The notes: generated from the letters alone by a model not told the origin. A stretch of 64,000 bases of DNA from Litchfieldella qijiaojingensis (GCF_014651875.1 NZ_BMXS01000012.1:62001-126000); one strand, 5' to 3'; counted from the stretch's first letter, positions 1-9,200 are shown. Translations and numbers: made by a program.

Positions 1-398
1 GTAGCCAAGGTACCCAGCCCATCGATCAGCACCAGTCGGTCGATTCGCTCGGGAAGTGCCGCCGCCGACAAGCAAGCCACCCCAGCCCCCATGGAATGAG
101 CCAACAGCGTCGCCCGCTCCAGTTTCAGGCTCTCCAAGGCATCGAGCACATCGTGGATATAGTCCCAGATCGCATAATCGACCCCAGGCGGATGACGGCG
201 TGACAAGCCATGACCCGCGAAGTCGATCGCCACAATCCGGATCCCCAGGCGCTCGACCAGCAGAGGGGCAAGACGTATGAAGCTGGCTGCGTTGTCCAGC
301 CAGCCATGCAAGGCCAACCAAGTGGGGGCCGACTCATCGCCCCAAGCCAATGCCGCCAACCGGCCTTGGGACAGAACCAGGGATCGGGGATCGCTCAT
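1..398 (-). CDS. Alpha/beta hydrolase, partial (3' end beyond window)
   Basis: The reverse strand is open from an ATG at 398 to the window edge, giving about 132 residues without a stop. The N-terminal part has an HGWLDN segment (HG oxyanion-hole region of the alpha/beta hydrolase fold) and, near residue 103, the nucleophile elbow AHSMGAG with the presumed catalytic serine. The acid and histidine of the triad would lie outside the window. The ATG overlaps the TGA of the upstream hydrolase (ATGA), so the two are probably translationally coupled in one transcript. The substrate cannot be told; pimeloyl-ACP esterase-like or general esterase functions are both possible. Confidence 0.8.
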   Translation of the reverse strand, partial: MSDPRSLVLSQGRLAALAWGDESAPTWLALHGWLDNAASFIRLAPLLVERLGIRIVAIDFAGHGLSRRHPPGVDYAIWDYIHDVLDALESLKLERATLLAHSMGAGVACLSAAALPERIDRLVLIDGLGTLA

Positions 399-1204
399 GA
401 TGTCTCTTCCAACAGGGCATCCAAGGTGGCAAGTAGCGCCCGGCGAGTGCTGTCAGGATACTCCATGGGGAACATGTGGCCACCCGGCACTACATCGACA
501 CGCACCCCATGACGCATGAGGCGACGGCGGCGACGGGGAGTGATCAAGTCGGATTCGGCACCGGCCAGCAGCGCCAGCGGTACCTTCAAGCGCTTCGGCA
601 GCCCATGCAAATGATCGGGCAGGTGGCGAAAGATTTCGGTTTCCACAGCAGGATCGAAGACCAATGCGGCACGTCCATCGTCCAGTATTCGGGTTCCCCC
701 CTCGATATAGTCGCGCAAGGCTTCGTCGGTGAACTTTCGGAACAGGCTTCGTCGTCTCAGGTAATGTCCCATGGCGTCGCGGTCGGGCCATATCGCCCGG
801 CGTCCCTTGCTCTTGCCCGCGGGTGTGACCCGGTCAACAAGCCCCAACCCCTTGGCCGCCTTCATCGCCCAGGCGTCCAACCCCAGCATCAGCGGTGGAT
901 CCAGTACCACCACGCAGCGAAAGTGATGCGGCTCGACATCGGCGGCCATGGCCATCAACACACCACCCATGGAATGCCCTACTCCGATCACCGGTGCCTG
1001 GCATCGATCGATCTGCGTCAGAAGTTCATCACGTAAACGTATCCAGTTGGGTCCTACCGGATAATCGGGATGATGGCCCAGGCGATCCAGCGGCATCACA
1101 TCGAAACGACTTTCCAAAGGCGTCAGGAAGCTGCGGTAGCTAGCGCCAGTGAAGCCGTTGGCATGAGCAAAGACCAATCGGTCACGCGTCTTGCTGGTGG
1201 ACAT
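395..1204 (-). CDS. Alpha/beta hydrolase
   Basis: About 269 residues of alpha/beta hydrolase fold. The oxyanion region is AHANGF near residue 13, the nucleophile elbow GHSMGG has Ser78, and GGHMFPME near the C-terminus carries the likely catalytic His. I chose the ATG at 1204 because AGAGAAG lies just upstream; an in-frame ATG 19 codons earlier has no ribosome-binding site and would add an Arg-rich tail. It is the first gene of a pair whose downstream member overlaps by ATGA. Substrate unknown. Two adjacent, different hydrolases suggest related but distinct ester substrates (inference). Confidence 0.85.
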   Translation of the reverse strand: MSTSKTRDRLVFAHANGFTGASYRSFLTPLESRFDVMPLDRLGHHPDYPVGPNWIRLRDELLTQIDRCQAPVIGVGHSMGGVLMAMAADVEPHHFRCVVVLDPPLMLGLDAWAMKAAKGLGLVDRVTPAGKSKGRRAIWPDRDAMGHYLRRRSLFRKFTDEALRDYIEGGTRILDDGRAALVFDPAVETEIFRHLPDHLHGLPKRLKVPLALLAGAESDLITPRRRRRLMRHGVRVDVVPGGHMFPMEYPDSTRRALLATLDALLEETS

Positions 1205-1459
1205 GAGGGCTTCTCTCTTGTTTGGTCGCACCCGCCGCCATCTCCTTGAAGGGATAGCCATAGCAGGCTAACGAGTTTACCCTCCAAGATTACTCGCTTT
1301 TTCGAACAATTGAAACGCTTGTTTGATATTCCGTCATTCATCATAGGAGCACACGCTTGACCAAGTCACGCCCCCCCTCGCGATACCCGACTACGCAATC
1401 GCCTGTTCTTCGCTACCGTGATCGCCGCGGTGATCGTCGGCCTATGGGTGGCAAGATGA

Positions 1460-1486
1460 AAATGAGCGGCCACGCGGGCCGCTCCA
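1460..1486 (-). terminator. Rho-independent terminator after fadR1
   Basis: GAGCGGCC (1464-1471) pairs with GGCCGCTC (1477-1484) over a 5-nt loop. Read on the minus strand, the hairpin is followed by ATTTTCAT. It lies 16 bases past the stop of the FadR-type gene and would end operon A. Confidence 0.7.
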
Positions 1487-1501
1487 TGAAGTGAGAAGGC
1501 G

Positions 1502-2257
1502 CTAGCGCTCCCGATACTGGGCGTACATGTTCCTGGCCCGGTTGAGGTGCTGGAACATGGTCTCGCGAGCTGCCTCGGCATCCCGGGACAGAATGGCCTC
1601 GAGGATATAGGCGTGTTCTTCCTGGACACGTTCGAGATAGCGCTCCGATGCCGCCGGATTGATATCGATGCTGAGCAGCTTCGCGCGGGGGATCACACTC
1701 TGGTTCAGCTGCTCGTAGAAGCTCCTGAAGAAGGGGTTCTTGGTCGCCTTGGCGATGGCATAATGGAACTCGTAATCCTCGACACGTGCCTGCGACTTCT
1801 CTCTGTGAGCCTTGATGAAAGCCTCGTGTCTGGCCTCCAACTCCTGGCGGTCCTCGGCATCGTGACGCAGGGCCGCCAGTTCCGCAGCGGCAGGCTCAAG
1901 GGTAAGGCGCAGCTCGAGCACATGCAGGATATCCTCCACCGTGGTCGGATTGATGCGCTCTGCCGGTCTAGCCTCGATCGTCGTCGAGCGCAGCACCGTG
2001 GTACCAACACCGCGCCGGGTCTCGACCAACCCCAACGACTTGAGGTGGGTAATGGCTTCACGGATCACGGTGCGGCTGACGCCGAAGGAGTCGCACAGGC
2101 TGTTCTCGGTCGGCAACTTGTGGCCAACGGGAATCTTTCCCTGCGTGATCAGGGCCTCGAGCTGATCCGCCACATGCAGGGAAAGACTCCCCTGCCGTGG
2201 TACCTTTTGCACATCGATCTGTGCAATTTCCACTGACATCCCCGTATCCTTAGCCAT
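1502..2257 (-). CDS. FadR-subfamily GntR transcriptional regulator (copy 1)
   Basis: A 251-residue regulator. The N-terminal winged helix-turn-helix (residues about 25-90, with the motif FGVSRTVIREAITHL) is followed by an all-helical FCD ligand-binding domain that in this family usually binds a metal and a small carboxylate. The ATG at 2257 is chosen because the paralogue at 11026-11781 starts at the same MAKDT; a start five codons earlier is possible. By eye the two proteins are about 90% identical and the HTH is the same, so they should recognise the same operator. It is the last gene of operon A (kdgD1-dctPQM-gci-gli-udh), which points to control by a hexuronate or hexarate pathway intermediate (inference). 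Confidence 0.9.
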   Translation of the reverse strand: MAKDTGMSVEIAQIDVQKVPRQGSLSLHVADQLEALITQGKIPVGHKLPTENSLCDSFGVSRTVIREAITHLKSLGLVETRRGVGTTVLRSTTIEARPAERINPTTVEDILHVLELRLTLEPAAAELAALRHDAEDRQELEARHEAFIKAHREKSQARVEDYEFHYAIAKATKNPFFRSFYEQLNQSVIPRAKLLSIDINPAASERYLERVQEEHAYILEAILSRDAEAARETMFQHLNRARNMYAQYRER

Positions 2258-2328
2258 GAACCAATACTCCAAGACATGACTTTAGTTTAGCGCTCGACCT
2301 GCCCCCCAACCAACCAATTGCCACCGAA

Positions 2329-3129
2329 CTATTCGTCATCGGGATGCCCAAGCGCAACGAACTTTCCTCCTTGATAAATGACGGCAGCAGCGTCCGCACG
2401 AATATTTCTGTCTTTCTCTTCAGTCTCGTGACGCCATTTTTCCGAGCTATCCTGAGGGACCCAGCCAAGAAAACCTGCCTCGCTATTATCCCACCATTGC
2501 TCAGAGTTTTTCGAAGCACCATAAATTACGGTATGGGCCAAGCGTGGGGTAACAAAAGCGCGCTCCAACAGTGAGACGAAGTCATTCAGGCTTAGCCAAG
2601 TCGCCATCATTCGTGTATCGGCAGGTTTATCGAAGCAGGAGCCAATGCGCACGCTGAGAGATTCTACGCCAAACTTGTCGTGGTACAGGCTCGCCAAGTC
2701 CTCACCGAAGCACTTGGAAACACCATAAAGAGAATCGGGGCGATGCGTTACATTAGTATCCAGCTTGGTATCGCGGGTGTAAAAACCGATCGTATGATTG
2801 GAACTCGCGAACACGATGCGGGGCTTTCCATGCTTCCTTGCCGCTTCATATATATTATAGGTACCGATGATATTGGCGCTCAGGATGTCATTCCAAGGTT
2901 TCTCCACGGAGACACCACCCAAGTGAATGATTCCATCACATCCCTCGACCAATGCATCGACGGCCTTCATGTCCGATAGATCAGCCTTGACGAGCTCTTC
3001 GTTATCAATGGCTGCACCCAGGTCCACAATATCCGAAAGGCGAACGTGATGAGCAAGACGAGTCAGGTGAGGCCTGAGACTACGCCCCAACCCACCAGCA
3101 GCGCCAGTCACAAGAATACGATTAAGCAC
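2329..3129 (-). CDS. udh: Uronate dehydrogenase (NAD-dependent)
   Basis: 266 residues of the extended short-chain dehydrogenase/epimerase family. The N-terminal Rossmann motif TGAAGGLG (8-15), SSNHTIGFY (109-117) and the catalytic YGVSK (Tyr135, Lys139) match known uronate dehydrogenases of Agrobacterium and Pseudomonas in order and length. The enzyme oxidises D-glucuronate or D-galacturonate at C1 to the aldaro-1,5-lactone with NAD+. It is followed by fadR1 and preceded by the galactarolactone isomerase and cycloisomerase genes that would process its product. Cytosolic. The assignment rests on motifs plus gene context. Confidence 0.92.
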   Translation of the reverse strand: MLNRILVTGAAGGLGRSLRPHLTRLAHHVRLSDIVDLGAAIDNEELVKADLSDMKAVDALVEGCDGIIHLGGVSVEKPWNDILSANIIGTYNIYEAARKHGKPRIVFASSNHTIGFYTRDTKLDTNVTHRPDSLYGVSKCFGEDLASLYHDKFGVESLSVRIGSCFDKPADTRMMATWLSLNDFVSLLERAFVTPRLAHTVIYGASKNSEQWWDNSEAGFLGWVPQDSSEKWRHETEEKDRNIRADAAAVIYQGGKFVALGHPDDE

Positions 3130-3189
3130 GCTTCATCTCCTTCCACATAATATTAAGCAAATGAATGAGATTGAAATTTCTCAACTTCA

Positions 3190-4056
3190 TTACCTGAACC
3201 CATACAAGACTGCCGGGTTATCGACCAGTATCCTCTGACGAACAGTAGGACCCGCCCACTTCAGCAAGACATCCAGTTGTTCGGCATCATCAGGATAATA
3301 CTCGCGAGAAACACCGACATGAGGCCAGTTCGACCCCCATATTATTCTATCGGGAGCATGTGAGATGATGCGTCTGGCAATGGGAGCGACATCCTCGTAG
3401 CAAGGGCCTCCCAGAAGACTGGTCTCATAGGCGCCACATATCTTGACCCAGGCATTCCCACGATCCATGAGCCGAAGAATCTCATCCACTCGCGAGTCGT
3501 CAGGCGCCACCGGGCCCATGAACTTGCCAATGTGATCGATTATGTAATCTGTCTGTATACGATGCAGAGTATCGACATGATCATGAATTTCTCGACCATT
3601 GAATTGCACCATCAAGTGCCATCCCACTTGGCGAACGAGTCTTTCAACTTCGAGGAGTTGGTCGATCTTTACCGCTCCGCCAGGCAGGTTCATGATTCTC
3701 GCCCCACGGACTCCTCGTTGATGAAGCACTTCCAACTCACTCACCTGCATATGGGGAGTGACGGCAATGACAGCCCTGGCATTGTCGATCCCCAGTTCCT
3801 CGACAGCTTCAAGGACAACACGATTATCAGTCTGATAGGCATTCGACTGCGTAACGACGACTCGCTCCAATGACAAGCGCTTCTGCACCTCGCGGTAATC
3901 ATCGACGGTGGCCAATTCAGGAATTCTTGGCCCACTTGGCTGCGACCCATACCCTGGTAGATAGATATGGATGTGGCAGTCGGTGGCGCCAGGTGGCGCC
4001 TTGAGTTGCGGTGCGGGTCCCCCCAGGGGTCTTGTATTGGCTGGTATCGTTTCCAA
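3190..4056 (-). CDS. gli: D-galactarolactone isomerase-like amidohydrolase
   Basis: 288 residues of the amidohydrolase superfamily (COG3618, the branch of 2-pyrone-4,6-dicarboxylate lactonase). Visible features are the N-terminal metal-type motif DCHIHIY, a central IIDHIGK, and the C-terminal WGSNWPH typical of the group. In Agrobacterium the equivalent enzyme interconverts galactaro-1,5- and 1,4-lactones, supplying the cycloisomerase. Here it lies 3 bases after gci and just before udh, the same functional grouping. A lactonase role (hydrolysis to galactarate) is the main alternative. The symbol is used by context and similarity. Confidence 0.82.
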   Translation of the reverse strand: METIPANTRPLGGPAPQLKAPPGATDCHIHIYLPGYGSQPSGPRIPELATVDDYREVQKRLSLERVVVTQSNAYQTDNRVVLEAVEELGIDNARAVIAVTPHMQVSELEVLHQRGVRGARIMNLPGGAVKIDQLLEVERLVRQVGWHLMVQFNGREIHDHVDTLHRIQTDYIIDHIGKFMGPVAPDDSRVDEILRLMDRGNAWVKICGAYETSLLGGPCYEDVAPIARRIISHAPDRIIWGSNWPHVGVSREYYPDDAEQLDVLLKWAGPTVRQRILVDNPAVLYGFR

Positions 4057-4059
4057 GGC

Positions 4060-5196
4060 TCACGACTCCTTGAGAGCATATTTGGCAAGTGCATCCCGAT
4101 TGACGTCGATGCCCAATCCAGGAGCATCAGGAATGGCTACAGCGCCTCCAGCATGTTCAATAGGCGTAGTGACGACAGCCTGCCGGAATGGATTCTCGGT
4201 ACGATCGAACTCGAGAATTGGCTCGATTGGATCACGACGTGGCGGGCTGGGAAGCAATGCCGCCATGAACTGCAGGCTTGCCGCCAGGCAAACGGCGGTG
4301 CCCCAGACGTGTGGAACCAGGCGTACGCCGTACATGGCCGCCATATCCGCGACCCGCTTGATTTCGGTAAATCCACCCACGCCGCAAATATCGGGTTGAA
4401 TGATATCGACGGCGCGTGTCGCCAGGGGTTCGAGCATGGCATAGCGACCATGCCAGGTTTCGCCACCGGCTACGGGTATGGGCTGTCCGGCTCGCACGGC
4501 TCGATAGGTGGAAATCTGTTCGGGTATGACCGGCTCCTCGAACCAGTCGACTCCATACTCAGCCGCTCGCTTGCCTACTTCGATCGCCTCGAGATAGTCA
4601 TATCCATGGTTGGCGTCGATCATCATGCGTAAATCAGGCCCTATCGCCTCGCGAACCGCGGCAATGACACGCAGATCTTCCTCGACATCGAAGCCAATCT
4701 TGATCTTGACCGCGTGAAACCCTTCGTGACGATATCCAGCCACCTCCTTGGCAATATCCTTCACACGATCGACACCCTCTCGACGGAAGGAGCCGGTTGC
4801 GTAAGCCCGAACGCTGTCGCGGAACCTGCCTCCCATAAGAATCGAGACAGGCACATCGAATCGCTTGCCTTTGATATCCCATAGAGCAATATCGATGCCG
4901 CTCAAGGCAGTCACGGTAAGGCCACGTTGCCCCTGGTCGCGCAACAGGTTGTAAAGTTCGAGCCAGATCCTTTCCGTCTGCAGTGGATCCTGTCCTATCA
5001 AGGCAGACGCATAGGTATCGACAACGGCGGCATTCAGTTTGGCTGGGCCAAGACACTCCCCCCAGCCAACGGTGCCATCGTCGCAAACAATCTCGACGAG
5101 ACAATGTTGGCGTCTTGTAAAGTGCATAGAGGCACTTTCGAATGTCGTATCCAGGACATGGTCGAGAATATGGGTATGTACGGCTTCTATCTTCAT
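4060..5196 (-). CDS. gci: D-galactarolactone cycloisomerase (enolase superfamily)
   Basis: 378 residues of the mandelate racemase/muconate lactonising family, the same length as the Agrobacterium enzyme. The expected active-site set is complete: the KIK pair (Lys164/Lys166), metal ligands Asp194, Glu220 and Glu246 (in GGETWH), and His296 in PHVWG. The enzyme opens galactarolactone (and probably glucarolactone) to a linear 3-deoxy-2-keto-hexarate, so uronate oxidation can reach the KdgD substrate without free aldarate. It follows the TRAP permease with a 49-bp gap and is followed closely by the isomerase gene. Confidence 0.93.
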   Translation of the reverse strand: MKIEAVHTHILDHVLDTTFESASMHFTRRQHCLVEIVCDDGTVGWGECLGPAKLNAAVVDTYASALIGQDPLQTERIWLELYNLLRDQGQRGLTVTALSGIDIALWDIKGKRFDVPVSILMGGRFRDSVRAYATGSFRREGVDRVKDIAKEVAGYRHEGFHAVKIKIGFDVEEDLRVIAAVREAIGPDLRMMIDANHGYDYLEAIEVGKRAAEYGVDWFEEPVIPEQISTYRAVRAGQPIPVAGGETWHGRYAMLEPLATRAVDIIQPDICGVGGFTEIKRVADMAAMYGVRLVPHVWGTAVCLAASLQFMAALLPSPPRRDPIEPILEFDRTENPFRQAVVTTPIEHAGGAVAIPDAPGLGIDVNRDALAKYALKES

Positions 5197-5245
5197 TGCA
5201 AACTGATCCTGTTAAGTAGTAACGCCTCGTTCCGAAGCATGACTC

Positions 5246-6526
5246 TCATTTGAAAAAACCAGGCAACGTCATCGACACGGCAGGTACATAGGTCACCAGC
5301 ATCAACGCAACGAAAAGCGCCAGGTAGAAAGGCCAGATGGTACGCACGGCCTGCTCGATCTTGATCTCTCCGATGACGCAACCGACGAACAGACAGGCGC
5401 CCACAGGAGGAGTGCACAACCCCAGCCCCAGGTTCATCATCATGATGATGCCGAACTGAATGGGATCCATACCGAACTGCATGGCGACCGGCAGAAAGAT
5501 TGGCGTGCAGATCAGGATGAGGGCAGCCATGTCCATGATCATGCCAAGTCCCAACAGCAGTATATTAAGGAGAAGGAAAATGACGATGGGGTTATCCGAT
5601 AACGCCAAGAGCGAGTCGGTCAGCATTTGCGGCACGTTATACAGCGCCAGAAGATAGGAGAACGCCGAGGCACAACCTACCAGGATCATGACCAGCGCCG
5701 TTGTCCTTACCGATTGCAAGACCGCAGCCTTGAACGATTCCCACCGTAGTTCACGATAAACCAGGGCCGTGATGACGATGGCGTAGATGGCACCGAATGC
5801 GCCCGACTCAGTTACGGTGAGTATGCCGGACAGCACCCCGCCGACGATGATGACAGCCGTCATCAAGCCCGGCAGCGCACCGGCCAGGCTGATGATGAGG
5901 ACATCCCACCCTGGAAAGGTTTCGCCTTTATAGCCACGCCGCACAGCAACCAGATAGGCCGCTATGGCCAGCGTCAGGCACATGAGGATGCCTGGAACGA
6001 TACCGGCGATGAACAATTGGGTTACCGAGATCCCGCCACCCGCAGCAACTGCATAGAGAATCATATTATGGCTGGGCGGGATGACGACGCCGGCTACGGA
6101 TGACGTCACCGTGACATTGACCGCATAGTCGGCATCATAGCCCTTCTCTTTCATGACGGGCACCAGGATGGAACCAAGCGCCGAGGTATCCGCCACGGCA
6201 GACCCTGAAATGCCACCGAACAGCATGGATGAGCTAACGTTGACGATGCCGAGGCCCCCCCTCAACTTGCCAACGGCGGCAGACGCCAGGCGAACCAGGC
6301 GAGTGGAGATACCGCCATGAAGCATCAACTCGCCGGCAAAGATGAAAAACGGTATGGCAAGCAGGGAAAACACGGAGATGCCTGACAAGATCCGTTGAAA
6401 GGCAACGAAGAGTGGCAGACCTTCGTAAAGGAAGGCACCCACCGCGGCCAGTCCTACCGCAAATGCCACCGGGGCACCTGCCAGCAGGCCCAGGAAGAAT
6501 AGTCCGAAAAGAATTGCCAGGCCCAT
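5246..6526 (-). CDS. dctM: TRAP transporter large permease (DctM family)
   Basis: About 426 residues, very hydrophobic, with the many membrane segments of the DctM/TRAP-T large subunit. Characteristic stretches include LFGGISGSAVAD and a C-terminal GLCTPPVG. The ATG at 6526 is used because it gives the usual MGLAILFG start and follows the small-subunit stop by 2 bases; the frame extends further upstream only through non-family sequence. With dctQ and dctP it forms a sodium-coupled tripartite importer. The operon partners (udh, gci, gli) suggest galacturonate/glucuronate as substrate (inference). Confidence 0.93.
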   Translation of the reverse strand: MGLAILFGLFFLGLLAGAPVAFAVGLAAVGAFLYEGLPLFVAFQRILSGISVFSLLAIPFFIFAGELMLHGGISTRLVRLASAAVGKLRGGLGIVNVSSSMLFGGISGSAVADTSALGSILVPVMKEKGYDADYAVNVTVTSSVAGVVIPPSHNMILYAVAAGGGISVTQLFIAGIVPGILMCLTLAIAAYLVAVRRGYKGETFPGWDVLIISLAGALPGLMTAVIIVGGVLSGILTVTESGAFGAIYAIVITALVYRELRWESFKAAVLQSVRTTALVMILVGCASAFSYLLALYNVPQMLTDSLLALSDNPIVIFLLLNILLLGLGMIMDMAALILICTPIFLPVAMQFGMDPIQFGIIMMMNLGLGLCTPPVGACLFVGCVIGEIKIEQAVRTIWPFYLALFVALMLVTYVPAVSMTLPGFFK

Positions 6527-6528
6527 GC

Positions 6529-7071
6529 TCAGACGTCCTCTTGACGATTCGCACCAAGGATACGCGCCACGATATTGGCGACAGCGAATACCACGATCAA
6601 ACCTCCACAAATGACAAGAGGTGCTGCTCGCCAACTCTCCGAAAGCCCAATCATGGGTATGGCCCTTTCCAGGTTAGTGGTGACCAAGCCCCACCCTTGA
6701 TACGTCATGAAACCACCGAATGCGACGACGAAGATATCGGCGATGTAGCGAAAAATCGTTTTGAAAGGGTTCGGCATTCCCTCACGAACGAAATCGATAC
6801 TGAGATGAGTATTGCCCCTCACCCCCGCTGCAGCACCCAAACATGTGATATATACCACTATCAGAAGGGACGCCTGCTCTACCCAAGTCGGCGTGTTATT
6901 CAATGCATAACGTCCAAATACCAACCAGCCAAAAATCGCAATAAGAAAGACAAGCAGTACTCCAGCCGACGCCAGGCAAAGACTGGCAATGCCATCCAGA
7001 ATGCGACCAATCTTTTTTTGCAAAGGGGGAAGGTTCACAATTGCCTCTGATGAGTCACAGTAAGCTCTCAC
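6529..7071 (-). CDS. dctQ: TRAP transporter small permease (DctQ family)
   Basis: 180 residues with four predicted membrane helices, the size and layout of DctQ. Motifs include FGRYALN and TPTWVEQ in the first half. It starts with GTG at 7071, preceded by GGAG at good spacing. It sits between dctP and dctM and is separated from dctP by a strong intercistronic hairpin (7086-7117). Its role in the complex is to bridge the binding protein and the large permease; the precise mechanism is family knowledge, not visible here. Confidence 0.9.
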   Translation of the reverse strand: MRAYCDSSEAIVNLPPLQKKIGRILDGIASLCLASAGVLLVFLIAIFGWLVFGRYALNNTPTWVEQASLLIVVYITCLGAAAGVRGNTHLSIDFVREGMPNPFKTIFRYIADIFVVAFGGFMTYQGWGLVTTNLERAIPMIGLSESWRAAPLVICGGLIVVFAVANIVARILGANRQEDV

Positions 7072-7083
7072 GGCACACTCCTT

Positions 7084-7119
7084 CTCCCCTCTCGGCAGCT
7101 CACACCACCGAGAGGGGCT
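7084..7119 (-). promoter_or_regulatory. Intercistronic hairpin between dctP and dctQ
   Basis: CCCCTCTCGG (7086-7095) pairs perfectly with CCGAGAGGGG (7108-7117) over a 12-nt loop. No T-tract follows on the minus strand, so it is more likely an mRNA-stabilising or partial-attenuation structure than a full terminator. Such a structure would raise binding-protein output relative to the membrane subunits. Confidence 0.6.
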
Positions 7120-7131
7120 TCACGTCAGAGG

Positions 7132-8127
7132 TCAGTTTGAAGCTTTGATGTCGTCAATGAGTGATTCCAGCTCAGGATTCTCCGCAATGAACTCGGCATA
7201 GACTGGCTGCATCTTGTCCTGGAACGTCGACTTGTCTGCTATCTCATTGATCTCAACACCGGCATCCAAGACGATCTGCCGACTTTCTCTGGAACCATCA
7301 ACCCACAACTGACGCTGCATCTCCGATGCCTTGATGGCCTCCTCGCGCACGATCTCCTGATCTTCCGGTGAGAGTGCTTCCCAACTCGACTTGGCTACAC
7401 AGAGACATTCAGGAATGATGAGGTGCTCTGTCAATGAATAGTATTGGGATACTTCATAGTGATTGCTTGACTGAAAAGATGGATAGTTGTTTTCAGCACC
7501 ATCGATGACGCCTGTCTTCAATGACTGATAGACCTCGCCATAAGCCATGGGGGTGGCATTCCCGCCAAGTGCCTCGATCATATTGACGTACAGGTCATTG
7601 TTCATGACACGAACCTTTAATCCCTCAACGTCTTCCGGAGAGTTGATGGGGTGACTCGTGTTATAAAGGCTGCGAGCACCGGAATCGAACCAGGACAATG
7701 CAATCAAGTTTTTCTCAGCCAGGGCATCGGCAAAGCGCTGTCCGACTTCACCATCCATGACCTCATGCATATGCTCAACGTTATTGAAGATGAAAGGCAA
7801 GGACAATACATTGGTTTCTTTCACGATGGGCCCCATGGGCCCCATATTGAAGTTGGCGAAATCAAGCGCACCATTGCGGGTCTGTTCGATAGCATCCGGC
7901 TGCGAACCGAGCACGCCGTTGTTGTAGACTTGGGGATGCACACGCCCTTCCGTTCTTTCGGAAACGCTCTCGGCAAACGATTCGAGGGCGATAGTATTCG
8001 GGTATCCAGGTGGATGGATATTCCAGCCCCGCCAGTTATCGGCTTGAACCGGAAGCGACATGACAACCATGGCACCAGATACAGCAGTTACACAAACCGT
8101 TTGATTCACAAGCTTTTTTATTTGCAT
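7132..8127 (-). CDS. dctP: TRAP transporter substrate-binding protein (DctP family)
   Basis: 331 residues. A Sec signal peptide (KKLVNQTVCVTAVSGAMVV, cleavage near PVQA-DN) precedes a DctP-type periplasmic domain with the family segments GVLGSQPDAIEQ, the LSWFDSG region and EVYQSLKTGVIDGAENN. The ATG at 8127 is preferred to one five codons earlier because GAGGAAA lies 7-8 bases before it. It is the second gene of operon A, directly after kdgD1. Uronate or aldarate is the likely ligand from context; the sequence alone does not fix it. Confidence 0.92.
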   Translation of the reverse strand: MQIKKLVNQTVCVTAVSGAMVVMSLPVQADNWRGWNIHPPGYPNTIALESFAESVSERTEGRVHPQVYNNGVLGSQPDAIEQTRNGALDFANFNMGPMGPIVKETNVLSLPFIFNNVEHMHEVMDGEVGQRFADALAEKNLIALSWFDSGARSLYNTSHPINSPEDVEGLKVRVMNNDLYVNMIEALGGNATPMAYGEVYQSLKTGVIDGAENNYPSFQSSNHYEVSQYYSLTEHLIIPECLCVAKSSWEALSPEDQEIVREEAIKASEMQRQLWVDGSRESRQIVLDAGVEINEIADKSTFQDKMQPVYAEFIAENPELESLIDDIKASN

Positions 8128-8162
8128 GATGTGTTTCCTCATTGGTTTGGTTTGATTTTGAC

Positions 8163-9080
8163 TTATAATTGTTCAGCAATACCTACCAGTCTCTCCAATT
8201 GGCTTCTCTCCTCGGAAGTCGGCATCGATAACGGCGCCCGAACACTACCCGCCGGTCTGCCGATGATCTCCGCCCCTGCCTTGATCAGGCTAACGGCATA
8301 GCCCCGCTTCCGATCCCTGAGGTCCACGAAGGGAATGAAAAAGTCTTGAGTGATTTTCTTCACGACCTCCTTGTTACCCTTACGCAGTTCCTTGTAGAAC
8401 TTCACTGCCATCTCCGGCACGAAGTTGAACACTGCCGATGAGTAAGTATTGACCCCGATGGAAAGATACGCCTCGGCAAAAATCTCCGCCGTCGGCACAC
8501 CGCCGATATACACCAGGCGATCACCCACGGTCTTGACGATCCTGTTCAGGGCCTGGATATCGCCCTTGCCGTCCTTGAGCCCGATCAGGTTCGGGCAACT
8601 CTCGGCAAGCTGCTGGACCGACTCGGCAGTCAAGAGCCCATTGGCGCGGTTGTAATAGATGACATTGAGCGAGGTGGCGTCGCAGATTTGGCGCGCATAC
8701 TCGACCAGACCATCCTGCGGGCATTCGGTTAGGTATGGTGGCATCAACAGGATGCCGTCGGCACCTGCCTCTTCGGCGACCATGGCGAAGGCCTTGCCGC
8801 TCTCGACGCTCATGCCGGCGCTGGCGATCACCGGCAATCTGCCAGCAACGGCCTCCACCGCCACGTTGACGATCTCACGGTATTCGTCGAGAGACAGGTT
8901 GAAGAACTCGCCAGTACCGCCGGCAACGAATACCGCGGAAATGTCGTGACTGACAAACCACTCCAGCCGGCGACGATAGCTGTCTCGATCGAACCGTCCG
9001 GACTCGTCGAAATCCGTGATGGGGAAGGAAAGCAGCCCATCGCCCAGGGCCTGCTTGACGTCTTCTCTGGAAAACTTCAC
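8163..9080 (-). CDS. kdgD: 5-dehydro-4-deoxyglucarate dehydratase (copy 1)
   Basis: 305 residues of the DHDPS/NAL class I aldolase family. GTGEF (55-59), the catalytic Tyr in IYYNRAN (about 142-143) and Schiff-base Lys169 in LIGLKDGKGD are in place. The enzyme removes water and CO2 from 5-keto-4-deoxyglucarate to give 2,5-dioxopentanoate. The GTG start at 9080 is chosen because AGAGGA lies 7 bases before it and the paralogue at 17987-18904 has the same GTG; extending to an upstream ATG gives non-conserved sequence. First gene of operon A. The near-identical copy 2 heads operon B. Confidence 0.93.
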   Translation of the reverse strand: MKFSREDVKQALGDGLLSFPITDFDESGRFDRDSYRRRLEWFVSHDISAVFVAGGTGEFFNLSLDEYREIVNVAVEAVAGRLPVIASAGMSVESGKAFAMVAEEAGADGILLMPPYLTECPQDGLVEYARQICDATSLNVIYYNRANGLLTAESVQQLAESCPNLIGLKDGKGDIQALNRIVKTVGDRLVYIGGVPTAEIFAEAYLSIGVNTYSSAVFNFVPEMAVKFYKELRKGNKEVVKKITQDFFIPFVDLRDRKRGYAVSLIKAGAEIIGRPAGSVRAPLSMPTSEERSQLERLVGIAEQL

Positions 9081-9184
9081 CCGATCGTCCTCTTGTTTAT
9101 GTTGTTTAGTTGATCGTCTGAAGGACTGCATTCAACCTACCAAATGGCAGGGTCATGACGCTTCAGCCCAGAACAGCAGATATC

Positions 9185-9200
9185 GTCATACATCATACAA
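9185..9200 (-). promoter_or_regulatory. Candidate FadR-type operator upstream of kdgD1
   Basis: The 16-base sequence GTCATACATCATACAA is identical to one at 18926-18941 in front of kdgD2. It contains the GT-N3-AC core (GTATGAC on the minus strand) typical of FadR-family operators. It lies 105 bases before the kdgD1 start. Confidence 0.55.
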
